DNA from: Aestuariispira insulae
GTDB lineage: Bacteria > Pseudomonadota > Alphaproteobacteria > UBA8366 > Aestuariispiraceae
Direction: 5' to 3'
Length of the DNA stretch: 64,000 nucleotides
Assembly: GCF_003385955.1 (NCBI RefSeq)
Contig: NZ_QRDW01000007.1
Span: forward strand, 124,001 to 188,000
The position numbers were made by a program, and so were the translations under genes. Numbering within the stretch: the first letter of the stretch is position 1; each line of letters opens with the position of its first letter. The notes under the pieces are model-generated. The model ran no database searches, was not told the DNA's origin, and was given only the letters and a program-made list of their open reading frames with translations. Positions 1-8,890 of this stretch are shown here, piece after piece.

Positions 1-56
1 CGGTATCAGTTTCACCCAACTGCAGAAATTGGCCAGTTCTAATTCTCCTTGATTTT

Positions 57-71
57 GTTCTTATTTTGTTC
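57..71 (+). promoter_or_regulatory. LexA-type SOS box (GTTC-N7-GTTC)
   Basis: The sequence reads GTTC, seven bases (TTATTTT), GTTC, which matches exactly the GTTC-N7-GTTC operator described for alphaproteobacterial LexA. It lies 45 bases before the start of the glyoxalase-like gene, a place from which a repressor could block that promoter. It could instead serve a gene beyond the left edge. The assignment rests on the motif alone, and the surrounding bases are T-rich, so chance is possible. Confidence 0.5.
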
Positions 72-116
72 TAATTATTTTCCGAAGACTTGATCCAGAA
101 TATGGGGGTAACCAGT

Positions 117-548
117 ATGGAACAGCGATTGAGCCTGGTCTCATTGGGCGTGAATGATTTGGGTCGGAGCCGGGCCTTTTATGAAAAAATGGGCTGGCAG
201 GCTTCGCCGAAGAACAGCAACGACAATATCGTCTTTTTCCAACTGGGCGGCATTGTGCTGGGCCTCTACAGCCGGGCGGCGCTTGCCGAAGAGGCCCGCT
301 TGACCGATGACGGCGGCTTCGGCGGCATCACGCTGGCCCATAACGGCCGCAGCAAGGAAGAGGTTGACCAGGTTCTGGAGGAGGCCGTTGCCGCCGGGGC
401 CACCCTGCTGAAACCGGCTGAAGAAGTGTTTTGGGGCGGTTATTCCGGCTATTTCGCCGATCCCGATGGCCATCCCTGGGAAGTGGCCTATAACCCGTTC
501 CTGCCCATTGCCGAGGATGGTTCCGTCACCCTGCCGGAGGATGAATGA
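117..548 (+). CDS. VOC (glyoxalase/bleomycin-resistance) family protein
   Basis: A 143-residue single-domain protein of the vicinal oxygen chelate superfamily. The N-terminal strand and helix LGVNDLGRSRAFYEKMGW and the C-terminal FADPDGHPWEVAYNP are typical of the two beta-alpha-beta-beta-beta modules; the terminal glutamate in WEVAYNP is the usual metal ligand position. The substrate cannot be told from sequence. I chose the ATG at 117 because the family homology begins just after it; an in-frame ATG at 102 is possible. The stop overlaps the next start by four bases (ATGA), so it is translationally coupled to the NUDIX gene and probably sits under the LexA-type box. Confidence 0.85.
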   Translation: MEQRLSLVSLGVNDLGRSRAFYEKMGWQASPKNSNDNIVFFQLGGIVLGLYSRAALAEEARLTDDGGFGGITLAHNGRSKEEVDQVLEEAVAAGATLLKPAEEVFWGGYSGYFADPDGHPWEVAYNPFLPIAEDGSVTLPEDE

Positions 549-1006
549 TCATGGCGGATGGTGAGCGTTTCAAACTGCCCGCTTCGGTTTTCGTGATGGC
601 GCGCGAAGCGGGCCGGGTCCTATTGCTGCGCCGGAACAATACCGGCTGGATGGACGGCCATTTCAGCCTGCCGGCGGGGCGCATAAAAGGGGGTGAGACG
701 CTGGTCAGCGCCGCCCGGCGGGAATTGGAAGAGGAAACCAGCCTGGTTGCCAAGGAATCGGCCTTGTTCCTGGCCCATGTGCTGCACAGCCGGAATGAAG
801 ACGGACAGGAATGGACCGGCTATTTCTTCGAATGCTCACGCTTTGACGGCAGCCCCTATCTTAATGAACCGAATAAACATGACCGGCTGGGCTGGTATGA
901 GGCGGACCAATATCCATCCCCCCTGGTGCCATATGTGGCTCAGGCCCTGTCCGCAATTCGATGCAGCCAGCCCTTTTCCGCCTATGGCTGGGCCGCAACC
1001 GGTTAA
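545..1006 (+). CDS. NUDIX hydrolase
   Basis: A 153-residue NUDIX-fold pyrophosphohydrolase. The box reads G-R-I-K-G-G-E, seven residues, then RELEEETSL. This fits GX5EX7REUXEEXGU except that the last glycine is serine, which still leaves all the acidic metal ligands. The family cleaves nucleoside diphosphate-linked compounds, including oxidised dNTPs; the motif does not settle the substrate. The first ATG (545) overlaps the upstream stop; a second ATG at 551 is equally possible. With the VOC gene it forms a two-gene unit behind a possible LexA box, so a nucleotide-sanitising role in DNA damage is a reasonable inference only. Confidence 0.87.
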   Translation: MIMADGERFKLPASVFVMAREAGRVLLLRRNNTGWMDGHFSLPAGRIKGGETLVSAARRELEEETSLVAKESALFLAHVLHSRNEDGQEWTGYFFECSRFDGSPYLNEPNKHDRLGWYEADQYPSPLVPYVAQALSAIRCSQPFSAYGWAATG

Positions 1007-1111
1007 CCGGTTGGCATCGCATCACCATGGTTCAGTTTGATTTCCAGCCGCTGGCTCCCTACCTATTGTAGATGCGTGAAGACTTTTTGAATTCTGCCGG
1101 AAATCATAACC

Positions 1112-3073
1112 TTGCCTGAAAACACCTCCCTCCCCTGGCTGCTGGCCGGGCCGATCTTGCGAAAGATTGAACCAAGCCGGATCAGCTTTTGGCTGGCATC
1201 AAGCGCAGGCGGCCCGCTGCGCCTGACCCTGCAGCCGGAGGACGCACAGCAACAGGTCCTTGAGATCAACTCAGATGACAGCGGGCACAGCCGACTGTTG
1301 CAGGCTGGCGAGAAACTCTTTTTCCATCTGATCTCCCTGGACCTGTCCAGCCCGCTGCCTGTTGACCGTCGGGTCGACTATGTCTTGGAGCGGCAGCAGG
1401 ACGGCAAGGGCTGGATCGATATCACGAGCGAAGCCCCTTATCTGCTCTATCCCAACCAGAACCGAATGACCTTCAGGGTGCCAGGCGAAATCAAATCGAT
1501 CCTGCACGGATCCTGTCGCAAGCCGCATCATAATTCCGGTGATGGCCTGGTGGCGGCAGACAATCTGATGGCAGACCTTATGAAGCCAGGCCCGAGGGAA
1601 GATCCCCTTCCCCCCCACCGGCCCTCCCTGTTGCTGATGACCGGCGACCAGATCTATGCCGATGACGTTGCCGGACCGATGCTGATCGCAATCCATGATG
1701 TGATCGCCAGACTGGGCCTGTTCACGGAACGGTTCGACCTGGCAGAGCATGAGGATTACCGCACTTCAGATAAAATCCACCATCATGATTACAGCTACTA
1801 CCGGCGCAGTGAGATGCTGCCCAAGCTCCAAGGGGAAGATGATCTCGCGAAGGTTTTTTTCGGCGGCATTCGCAAACCGGTTTTCACCTCGGACACCAGT
1901 GACAATCACCTGATCACCCTGGCAGAACATCTGGTGATGTATCTGATGGTCTGGTCACCGGTGCCCTGGGAATTCGCGGACACATCCCCGCCGGATGGCT
2001 TAAGCCCGAAACAAAGTGCGCGCTACCGGCGCGAAAGACAGATCATCCGATCGTTCAAAGAGGGGCTCCCGCAGGTCCAGCGCCTGTTGGCGCATTTACC
2101 GACCGCCATGATTTTTGACGACCATGATGTGTCTGATGACTGGAACCTGAACCGGGAATGGGAAGAAGAGGTCTATGGCCACCCCTTTTCCAAACGCATG
2201 GTGGGCAATGCCCTGGCGGCCTATCTGACCTGTCAGGGGTGGGGCAATGCCCCCACCGAATTTCCCACCACGCTCATGGAGCATCTGGACCAGACCCTCA
2301 AACAGCCCGGCAGCAGCGAGCATGATGAGTTTACTGATGAACTTTTGCGGTTTGAAGGCTGGGAATATATCTGGGAGACCAGCCCGCCACTGACCGTGAT
2401 CGATACAAGGACAAGGCGATGGCGTTCGGAAAGCTCGCGTGTCAAACCAGCAGGCCTGCTGGACTGGGAAGCAATCACCGACCTGCAGCAAATGCTGAAA
2501 GGCAAGGAGGCCGTGATCCTGGTTTCATCCGCTCCGATTTTCGGGGTGAAACTGATTGAAAATATCCAGGCCTTTTTCACCTGGCTCGGCAAACCTTTGA
2601 TGGTGGATGCGGAAAACTGGATGGCCCATCCCGGAACGGCCCACGCGATCTTGAATATCTTCATGCACAAGAGAACGCCCAGGAATTTTACCATCCTCTC
2701 TGGAGATGTGCATTATTCCTTCGTCTATGACGTGGAACTGCGCCGCCATAACCGGGGGTCGGATATCTGGCAGATCTGTTCCAGCGGCTTACGCAACGAA
2801 TTTCCGAAAACCCTGCTGGATCGTCTGGATATCCTGAATCGCTGGCTATACTCGCCCTCATCGCCGCTGAACTGGTTTACCAAGCGACGCCGCATGCGGG
2901 TGGTCCCCAGGCGGCCCGAAGGGTTGGAGGACGGTCGGCGCCTTCTTAACGGCGCCGGAATCGGTCTGGTAGAATTTGACGATCAAGGACGCCCGGAACG
3001 TATCCGCCAGCTGTTGACCAATGGTGAGTTCCGGGGTTTCGAGCGCATGGAACATCACCACCAATATCGCTAA
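1112..3073 (+). CDS. PhoD-like metallophosphatase
   Basis: A 653-residue member of the PhoD-like phosphatase superfamily. Visible metal/active-site blocks are GSCRKPHHNSGDGLVAADNL, TGDQIYADDVA, FDDHDVSDDWN and, near the C-terminal third, SGDVHYSF. These supply the Asp and His ligands of a dinuclear calcineurin-like centre. No signal peptide or Tat motif is seen, unlike classical secreted PhoD, so it is probably cytoplasmic and may not be an alkaline phosphatase in the strict sense. The start is taken as TTG because an in-frame TGA lies at 1088 and there is no ATG between it and the conserved N-terminus; the ribosome binding site is weak. Confidence 0.8.
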   Translation: MPENTSLPWLLAGPILRKIEPSRISFWLASSAGGPLRLTLQPEDAQQQVLEINSDDSGHSRLLQAGEKLFFHLISLDLSSPLPVDRRVDYVLERQQDGKGWIDITSEAPYLLYPNQNRMTFRVPGEIKSILHGSCRKPHHNSGDGLVAADNLMADLMKPGPREDPLPPHRPSLLLMTGDQIYADDVAGPMLIAIHDVIARLGLFTERFDLAEHEDYRTSDKIHHHDYSYYRRSEMLPKLQGEDDLAKVFFGGIRKPVFTSDTSDNHLITLAEHLVMYLMVWSPVPWEFADTSPPDGLSPKQSARYRRERQIIRSFKEGLPQVQRLLAHLPTAMIFDDHDVSDDWNLNREWEEEVYGHPFSKRMVGNALAAYLTCQGWGNAPTEFPTTLMEHLDQTLKQPGSSEHDEFTDELLRFEGWEYIWETSPPLTVIDTRTRRWRSESSRVKPAGLLDWEAITDLQQMLKGKEAVILVSSAPIFGVKLIENIQAFFTWLGKPLMVDAENWMAHPGTAHAILNIFMHKRTPRNFTILSGDVHYSFVYDVELRRHNRGSDIWQICSSGLRNEFPKTLLDRLDILNRWLYSPSSPLNWFTKRRRMRVVPRRPEGLEDGRRLLNGAGIGLVEFDDQGRPERIRQLLTNGEFRGFERMEHHHQYR

Positions 3074-3132
3074 CCCGCCACAAAATTCTATCCGCTTGAC
3101 CGGGAATCAGGTGCGCTCTACCCTCCTTTCCC

Positions 3133-3510
3133 ATGAGAGGGAAACTGAACAGGCACATGCGTCTTTGGGCGGCGCTCTTCTTTCTGTTGGCGTTGATCGT
3201 CAACGGGTTCGGGCATGGTTTGTCCCGCTCTCAAACAACTTTGCCCGATTTTTCGGAACTGGGTTTCACCGGTGACCTAGCCGCCTTTCTTTGTATCTCT
3301 CCCAATGGCAATGGCCCAAAAAGCGGCCAGACCGAGGGCTGTGACAATTGCCGGCTGGTCGTAGCGGCCGCCCTGCCAGCTGCCCCGAAAACCCCCGCGG
3401 AAATCCTGGCGGCGGAATATAGCGCCACCCCGCAGTTGGAAGACTGGCAGCTTCCCTCTCCCATTACCCGAAGCCCGCCCAGCCTCCGAGGGCCGCCTCT
3501 TCCTGTCTGA
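3133..3510 (+). CDS. DUF2946-like small membrane/periplasmic protein
   Basis: A 125-residue protein with an N-terminal hydrophobic helix (LWAALFFLLALIVNGFGHG) that may be a signal anchor. A later EGCDNCRLVVAAALP segment has the CxxC-type pair and alanine/leucine stretch of DUF2946 proteins. These usually sit beside copper or iron uptake genes, and here the next gene is a PepSY transmembrane protein. A second ATG at 3157 would give a cleaner signal sequence. The domain assignment is from memory of the pattern, so the function (metal handling) is inference. Confidence 0.55.
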   Translation: MRGKLNRHMRLWAALFFLLALIVNGFGHGLSRSQTTLPDFSELGFTGDLAAFLCISPNGNGPKSGQTEGCDNCRLVVAAALPAAPKTPAEILAAEYSATPQLEDWQLPSPITRSPPSLRGPPLPV

Positions 3511-3574
3511 TGGTGACCGGTGTTTTGCACCGGATTGAAATTCCCGAAATTAATCAGAAGAAGAGATCGCTATC

Positions 3575-4999
3575 ATGACATTGCAATCCCCCGCCCCTTT
3601 GGGCGCGGCGGGCACATCTGTCCGCACTGAAGGCCTGGCCGGCAAATTCTATGCCGCCGTCTGGCGCTGGCATTTTTACGCCGGGCTTTATGTTATCCCC
3701 TTCCTGCTGATGCTGGCCGTGACCGGCCTGATCATGGTCTATTACAACGCCATCGAAACCCGGTTTGGCGAAACCATCCATGTGCCGATCGGTGATCAGG
3801 CCAGGTCGCCCAATGAAATGGCCGGCGCGGTCCTGGAACAGTTTCCCAACGGCATTCTGAAGCAATTTATCCCGCCCGCCGGACCGGACCGGGCAGCCTT
3901 GTTTCAAGTGGCAACAGAAAACGGTGCCCTGATCGTTTCGGTCGACCCCTATCAGAACCATGTCCTGGCCAGCGTGAACAAGGAAGAGAGCTGGTATAAT
4001 TTTGCCAGCGACATTCATGGCACCTTGCTGATCGGCGACCTGGGTGACCGGTTGATCGAGATCGCCGCCAGCCTGTCGATCCTCATGATTATCACCGGCC
4101 TTTATCTCTGGTGGCCACGCGGCAGTCAGAGCCGGGGCCTATTCTGGCCCAATCTCGCCTTGCGCGGGCGTGCCCTGTGGCGGGATCTTCATGCGGTCAG
4201 CGGTTTTTATCTTTCCATCCTGATGATGTTTTTCCTGTTGAGCGGCCTTTCCTGGGCCGGGATCTGGGGCGGCCAGTTCGTCCAGCCATGGTCCAGCTTT
4301 CCGGCGGAAAAATGGGATGATGTGCCCCTATCCGACCAAACCCACGAGAGCCTGAATCATGGTGGTGCGGTCAAAGAGGTTCCCTGGGGCCTGGAACAAA
4401 CCCCGCTGCCCGCCAGCGGATCAGACAAGGGCATTGAAGGCCTGCCCGAGGGTGTTCCCGTTTCCCTCTCTTCAATCGATTGGTTGGCAAGAGCGACCGG
4501 TTTTGGCAACACCTTTCGGATCAATATTCCGGCAGATGCAAGCGGTGTCTTCACCATCACGTCAGATGCCTGGGACGGTGAATCCGAAAGCCCGACCGGG
4601 GACCGGACCATGCATGTGGATCAATATTCAGGCCGCATCCTGGCACAGGTCGGCTATGACGATTATTCACCAATGGCCAAAGCCATGGCGGTCAGCACTG
4701 CCTTTCATCAAGGCGACATGGGCTGGTGGAACGCGCTGCTCAACGCCCTATTCTGCCTGATGATGATTTTCCTCTGCATCAGCGGCCTGGTGCTCTGGTG
4801 GCTGCGCCGTCCAAAAGGGGTCGCGCGTCTTGCCGCGCCGCCAATGCCAAGCAACATACCGCTCTGGAAAGGGGCCGTGTTCATCATGCTCTTGATATCA
4901 CTGGCCTTCCCCATGGCGGGCCTTACCCTGCTCACGGTGCTGGCCTTTGACCTGCTGATCCTGGGCTGGGTGAAACCCATGAAGTCCATTCTGCAATAA
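3575..4999 (+). CDS. PepSY-associated transmembrane protein (iron-uptake type)
   Basis: A 474-residue inner-membrane protein of the PepSY_TM family. Helices are visible near residues 30-55 (HFYAGLYVIPFLLMLAVTGLIM), about 150-175 (IEIAASLSILMIITGLYLWW), about 205-230 (SGFYLSILMMFFLLSGLSW), about 385-410 (FCLMMIFLCISGLVLWWL) and two at the C-terminus. A long periplasmic loop lies between helices three and four. Conserved His/Trp residues at the helix ends are typical of these proteins, some of which act as ferric-siderophore reductases. It follows the DUF2946-like gene by 64 bases and is followed by a terminator, so the two may be one transcript for metal uptake. Confidence 0.82.
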   Translation: MTLQSPAPLGAAGTSVRTEGLAGKFYAAVWRWHFYAGLYVIPFLLMLAVTGLIMVYYNAIETRFGETIHVPIGDQARSPNEMAGAVLEQFPNGILKQFIPPAGPDRAALFQVATENGALIVSVDPYQNHVLASVNKEESWYNFASDIHGTLLIGDLGDRLIEIAASLSILMIITGLYLWWPRGSQSRGLFWPNLALRGRALWRDLHAVSGFYLSILMMFFLLSGLSWAGIWGGQFVQPWSSFPAEKWDDVPLSDQTHESLNHGGAVKEVPWGLEQTPLPASGSDKGIEGLPEGVPVSLSSIDWLARATGFGNTFRINIPADASGVFTITSDAWDGESESPTGDRTMHVDQYSGRILAQVGYDDYSPMAKAMAVSTAFHQGDMGWWNALLNALFCLMMIFLCISGLVLWWLRRPKGVARLAAPPMPSNIPLWKGAVFIMLLISLAFPMAGLTLLTVLAFDLLILGWVKPMKSILQ

Positions 5000-5008
5000 G
5001 AGATTACC

Positions 5009-5037
5009 GGGGTCGGCAATCGCCGGCCCCCTCATTT
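5009..5037 (+). terminator. Rho-independent terminator after the PepSY gene
   Basis: GGGGTCGGC, loop AATC, GCCGGCCCC form a nine-pair stem (one G-T wobble) followed by CTCATTTT. It begins nine bases after the PepSY stop codon. Confidence 0.65.
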
Positions 5038-5114
5038 TCCAGATAAACCTGGCCATCGGTTGCCACACCGGCCATAGTGCCCGTCCCAGAAACACCCATC
5101 CGCACAGATTGATC

Positions 5115-5690
5115 ATGCCGCTTATCCTCTCCACCGACCGTCTGGTCCTGCGCCCCCTGGAAATGGCCGACCAGGATCTGGTCACCGCCCTGCTGACCGA
5201 TGAGCGCGTCATGCGCTACATCCGTCCGCCTTTCACCGCCGAAGAGGTCGCGGGCTTCATGAAAGAACTGGTGAAGCGGGGCGCAAAAGGGGCGATCGGT
5301 GTCTGGTGTGTCGTGGAAAAAGCAACGGGCGAACGGATCGGCAATTGTGCCCTGATGCCCATGCCGACCGATCAGAGCGTCCCGGACTTCTCTCAGATCA
5401 AGCCGGACCGCCTGCCCGACATTCCGGTCGAAGTCGGCTATGAGCTGCTGCCGGCCGCCTGGGGCAGGGGCTATGCCACCGAGATCGCCAAATGTCTGGT
5501 GAACTGTGCCTTTCAGCACACGGAACTCGCAGAACTAGTCGCCTGTATCGATGACCCGAACGAAGCGTCACGCCGGGTCTTGAAAAAAGCCGGATTGACC
5601 GAAACCGGCCCGATCATGGCCTATGGCGCCATGGGCCCGGGCTTCCGGATCACGAGGGCAGAGTGGGAAGCTGGCCGCCGGTCAAAATAA
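5115..5690 (+). CDS. GNAT family N-acetyltransferase (RimJ/RimL type)
   Basis: A 191-residue acetyltransferase. It opens with STDRLVLRPLEMADQDLV, the usual start of RimJ/RimL-like GNATs, and contains the acetyl-CoA loop VGYELLPAAWGRGYATE and the later VACIDDPNEASRRVLKKAGLTE segment. The family transfers acetyl from acetyl-CoA to an amine, in some cases ribosomal protein N-termini; the acceptor cannot be read here. The ATG at 5115 follows a weaker in-frame TTG at 5109. It stands alone between a terminator and the converging ubiD gene. Confidence 0.85.
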   Translation: MPLILSTDRLVLRPLEMADQDLVTALLTDERVMRYIRPPFTAEEVAGFMKELVKRGAKGAIGVWCVVEKATGERIGNCALMPMPTDQSVPDFSQIKPDRLPDIPVEVGYELLPAAWGRGYATEIAKCLVNCAFQHTELAELVACIDDPNEASRRVLKKAGLTETGPIMAYGAMGPGFRITRAEWEAGRRSK

Positions 5691-5718
5691 GCCGGCAGCC
5701 AACCGAGACGGCCAACGC

Positions 5719-7233
5719 TTACTTCCAGATCGGCTTGCCCGAACCAGGCAGGCCCAGATCCTGCCAGATCTCGCTGACCCGGTCGACGACCTCTTCATCC
5801 ATCTCGATCTTTTCGCCCCATTCCCGTTTGCTTTCTGGGAACCATTTATTGGTGGCATCCAGGCCGATCTTGGAGCCAAGGCTGGATTCCGGGCTGGCAA
5901 AATCCAGATAATCAATCGGGGTGTTTTCAATCACCGTGATATCGCGGGCCGGGTCCATCCGGGTGGAGACCGCCCAGATCACATCCTTCCAATCCCTGGC
6001 ATTAATGTCCTCATCCACTACGATCAGCCATTTGGTATACATGAACTGACGCAGGAAGGACCAGGCGCCCATCATCACCCGCTTGGCATGGCCCGGATAG
6101 GCCTTTTTCATGGAAATCACCGCCACCCGGTAGCTGCAGCCCTCGGGCGGGAGCCAGAAATCCAGGATCTCCGGGAATTGCTGTTGCAGCAGCGGGATAA
6201 AAACCTCGTTCAGAGCCTCCCCCAACACCGAAGGTTCGTCAGGCGGACGGCCGGTGAAGGTGGAGAGGTAGATCGGTTTCTTGCGCATGGTGATGGCGGT
6301 GATGGTGAAAACCGGGAATTTCTCCACCGAATTATAATATCCGGTGTGATCTCCATAAGGTCCTTCATCCTCATATTCATCTAACGAAACATAGCCTTCC
6401 AGGATGATCTCCGCCTGCGCCGGCACTTTCAGCGGCACGGTCTTACAATCGACCAGATCAACCTTTTTGTTCCGCAGCAGGCCCGCGAACTGATATTCCG
6501 ACAGGGTATCCGGCACCGGGGTCACGGCTGCCAGAATGGTTCCCGGGTCCGCGCCGAGGACAGCCGCCACCGGCAAGGGTTCTGTTTTTTCATTTTTCCA
6601 GCGTTGGTGATGCTGCGCACCACCGCGATGTTTGAGCCATCGCATGATGACCTTGTTTTTAGACAGTTTCTGCATCCGGTAGATGCCGAGATTGAAATCA
6701 TCAGCCCGGTCCCCCTTGGGGTTAGGGCCTTGTGTCACCACCAACGGCCAGGTAATCAGCGGCGCTGGCTCGCCCGGCCAGCAGCCCTGGATCGGCAATT
6801 TATCCAGATCCACATCGTCACCGGTCAACACCACATCCTGACAAGGCGCGGAGGAAACCGTTTTTGGTTTCATGGACATGACGGTCTTTACGATGGGCAG
6901 CATGCCCAGGGCTTCCTTGAAACCGCCGGGCGGCTCCGGCTGGCGCAGGAAAGCCAGCGTCTCGCCCACCTCGCGCAACTGATCCGGTGTGCGGTCCATA
7001 CCCCAGGCAACCCGTTCGACGGTACCAAAAAGATTGACCAGCACCGGCATGTCGGAGGGCGTACCGTCTTCTTTGACGACATTTTCAAACAGAACCGCAG
7101 GCCCTTCCTCGGCCAGAAGGCGCGTCTGGATCTCGGTCATTTCCAGATGGGTGGAAACCGGATGGCTCACCCGGACCAGACGTCCCTGTTTTTCCAGATG
7201 GTCCATGAAGTCGCGCATTGATTCGTAGGGCAT
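5719..7233 (-). CDS. ubiD: UbiD-family prenylated-FMN decarboxylase
   Basis: A 504-residue UbiD decarboxylase, the normal length. Seen in order are the N-terminal [17 protein letters not shown], a GIYRMQ block carrying the catalytic arginine, the [11 protein letters not shown] motif with the acidic residues around the prFMN site, and a C-terminal [22 protein letters not shown] segment. UbiD removes the carboxylate of 3-polyprenyl-4-hydroxybenzoate in ubiquinone synthesis, using prenylated FMN made by UbiX. Other members decarboxylate aromatic or acrylic acids, but the close fit favours the ubiquinone role. No ubiX is present nearby. It converges on the acetyltransferase gene. Confidence 0.92.
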   Translation of the reverse strand: MPYESMRDFMDHLEKQGRLVRVSHPVSTHLEMTEIQTRLLAEEGPAVLFENVVKEDGTPSDMPVLVNLFGTVERVAWGMDRTPDQLREVGETLAFLRQPEPPGGFKEALGMLPIVKTVMSMKPKTVSSAPCQDVVLTGDDVDLDKLPIQGCWPGEPAPLITWPLVVTQGPNPKGDRADDFNLGIYRMQKLSKNKVIMRWLKHRGGAQHHQRWKNEKTEPLPVAAVLGADPGTILAAVTPVPDTLSEYQFAGLLRNKKVDLVDCKTVPLKVPAQAEIILEGYVSLDEYEDEGPYGDHTGYYNSVEKFPVFTITAITMRKKPIYLSTFTGRPPDEPSVLGEALNEVFIPLLQQQFPEILDFWLPPEGCSYRVAVISMKKAYPGHAKRVMMGAWSFLRQFMYTKWLIVVDEDINARDWKDVIWAVSTRMDPARDITVIENTPIDYLDFASPESSLGSKIGLDATNKWFPESKREWGEKIEMDEEVVDRVSEIWQDLGLPGSGKPIWK

Positions 7234-7347
7234 ATGCGGCCTTTTATCGTTCGGGTCGGGTCCGTCTGGACCGGGACCGGTTTTTTCTTAATCTCAAACC
7301 TTATTTACCCCTTGCCACCGGTCAAGAAAAGCAAGTCTGACATCGGG

Positions 7348-7911
7348 TCATGCGGCATCATGTTCCAGGCAGATGCGATCCGCATCCATCTGCGCCAGCG
7401 GCTCGCCCAGCAGGGAACAGAAATAGGGGGCGCCTTCTTCCGCGTCTTCACGGAAATGGCGGCAACTGCGGCAAAAACCGAACCGTTTGCCACCGGACCT
7501 CTGCAACCCGACCCGCAATAGGTTTTCCATAGCCTCTTCCATCAGGCGGCGCTGATCCTCCGGCAGGGACTTGAGATCCTCTTCCAACAAGGCTTGCGGA
7601 TCCTGTGTGAGAAGCTCTTGCCCGGCCGGAGTGAGCACAAGATGGATCTTTCTTTTGTCTTCCGCATCCTGACGTTTTTCAATCAGCCCCTTTTTCTCCA
7701 GCGCGATCAGGGTCTGGGACACCGTTCCCTTGGTGGAGCCAAGATATTCGGTCGCACCTTTCGGCGAGGCGGAAAAACGGTTGGCCCAGTGGAGATAGCG
7801 TAGAGCCTCCCATTGCACCGGGTTCAGTATGGTTGCCTGTTCGCGTGACCGGACCAGCCCCACCAGACGGTAGAGCAGGGCGGCCAGCCTGCTGTCGGTT
7901 TCTGTCGTCAT
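7348..7911 (-). CDS. MarR-family regulator with a C-terminal four-cysteine tail
   Basis: A 187-residue protein. Residues about 1-135 form a MarR winged helix (ALRYLHWANRFSASPKGATEYLGSTKGTVSQTLIALEKKGLI, then a basic wing). An extra tail of about 45 residues reads CRSC, then Cys after 14 residues, then Cys after 15 more (CX2CX14CX15C), ending LEHDAA. Such spacing could hold zinc or an iron-sulphur cluster, giving redox or metal sensing; this is inference. I start at the ATG at 7911 rather than the upstream ATG because the family fold begins directly after it. It is divergent from an exported protein, and a pair of related sites lies in the shared promoter region. Confidence 0.85.
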   Translation of the reverse strand: MTTETDSRLAALLYRLVGLVRSREQATILNPVQWEALRYLHWANRFSASPKGATEYLGSTKGTVSQTLIALEKKGLIEKRQDAEDKRKIHLVLTPAGQELLTQDPQALLEEDLKSLPEDQRRLMEEAMENLLRVGLQRSGGKRFGFCRSCRHFREDAEEGAPYFCSLLGEPLAQMDADRICLEHDAA

Positions 7912-7919
7912 GACAAAAT

Positions 7920-7986
7920 AGTATCGAGTCAATATTTTCCTTGCAATCGAAAATCTCTTCCCTATTTTAGTTTCGAGTCGATACTT
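7920..7986. promoter_or_regulatory. Paired inverted sites, probable MarR operators
   Basis: AGTATCGAGTCAATAT at 7920-7935 and AGTTTCGAGTCGATACTT at 7969-7986 share the core TATCGA(G/C)TC when the second is read on the other strand. One copy lies just outside the marR start and the other just before the start of the divergent exported protein. This is the arrangement expected for an autoregulating MarR repressor. No binding data; the sites are seen in the sequence, the partner is inferred. Confidence 0.55.
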
Positions 7987-8000
7987 TAATGGAGAATATG

Positions 8001-8741
8001 ATGAAAACCACCTTCACCCTTGCCGGCCTTTTTGCGGTCGCCCTGCCTCTCACCACCCTGGCCCATCCGATTGAATCGCCCCAGGGCGGCCTGGATGCGG
8101 ACCCGGCCTTCGATATTGTTGAAACCCGGGTTATCGCCGACAAAAATAATCTGGTCTTTTCCATCAAAACCGCCGGCATTGCTGGTTCATTAAAGCCCAC
8201 GGCAACCGGCAATCTTGCGGGCAGCGAGGTTTATGCCTATGTCTGGCCGACCAGCCTGGACAGTTCCCTGGTCGGCTTTGAAAAGGAACAAGGCATCCTG
8301 GCCTTTACCGTCACGGCGCATCCGGATTTTGACGACACGCCGCTGTTTGATGAAAATGCCGACGGCGACAAGGGCAATGATGGGGATCTGTGGCACAGCC
8401 ACTGGGTGGTTCTCACCCCGGATGAGGCCTGCGGCAAAGGCGGGCTGAAGGTGCGGGATATTGCAGAAGGCACAACACCGAAACTGCCAAAAACCTGGCC
8501 CGGCCTGCCGATCCTGATCGATAGTCCCGGATGGTCCCCGACCCTGGAAGGAAAGGAGATTTCCGTAACCGTTCCCTTTGAGGAGGTCGGCACCGGCCTT
8601 GGCGACCAGTTTGACGGGGTGACCTCAGCCCTGCGGGTCAACCGCAATATCCATAACCCGCTGCTGTGCGTCAGCGCGGTCTTTGATATCGCATCGGGTG
8701 ACCTGTCCCTGCCAGGCGGCATCAGCGACGGGACTCACTGA
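8001..8741 (+). CDS. Exported protein of unknown function
   Basis: A 246-residue protein with a clear signal peptide (MKTTFTLAGLFAVALPLTTLAHP, cleavage after LAHP or TLA). I do not recognise the mature domain. It is beta-rich in character, with DADPAFDIVETRVIADKNNLVFSIKTAG, a central acidic stretch and HSHWVVLTPDEACGKGGLKV. The ATG at 8001 has GGAG six bases upstream; ATGs at 7989 and 7998 are less well placed. It is transcribed away from the cysteine-tailed MarR gene and is the likely regulatory target. A perfect hairpin follows it. Confidence 0.7.
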   Translation: MKTTFTLAGLFAVALPLTTLAHPIESPQGGLDADPAFDIVETRVIADKNNLVFSIKTAGIAGSLKPTATGNLAGSEVYAYVWPTSLDSSLVGFEKEQGILAFTVTAHPDFDDTPLFDENADGDKGNDGDLWHSHWVVLTPDEACGKGGLKVRDIAEGTTPKLPKTWPGLPILIDSPGWSPTLEGKEISVTVPFEEVGTGLGDQFDGVTSALRVNRNIHNPLLCVSAVFDIASGDLSLPGGISDGTH

Positions 8742-8770
8742 TCCCATAGGCCCATTGATTTTTCCGACCC

Positions 8771-8802
8771 GCCGGACAGGCCAGCATCTTGGCCTGTCCG
8801 GC
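8771..8802 (+). terminator. Perfect 13-pair hairpin after the exported protein gene
   Basis: GCCGGACAGGCCA and TGGCCTGTCCGGC are exact inverse complements around a six-base loop. No T-run follows, so it is either a factor-assisted terminator or an RNA 3' end stabiliser. Confidence 0.5.
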
Positions 8803-8890
8803 AAGTCACTGTATGATCCGCCCCGGGTCGGCAGCCGAAAACCGGCTGCTTGCGGAAACCACCAGAGCGCAAAAAATAATCGGAAAATCA

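Noticed and set aside
1-42. Possible last 14 codons (ending TAA at 40-42) of an upstream plus-strand gene
   Set aside because: More than one frame is open over this short stretch and no family signal is visible, so the end of an upstream gene cannot be fixed.
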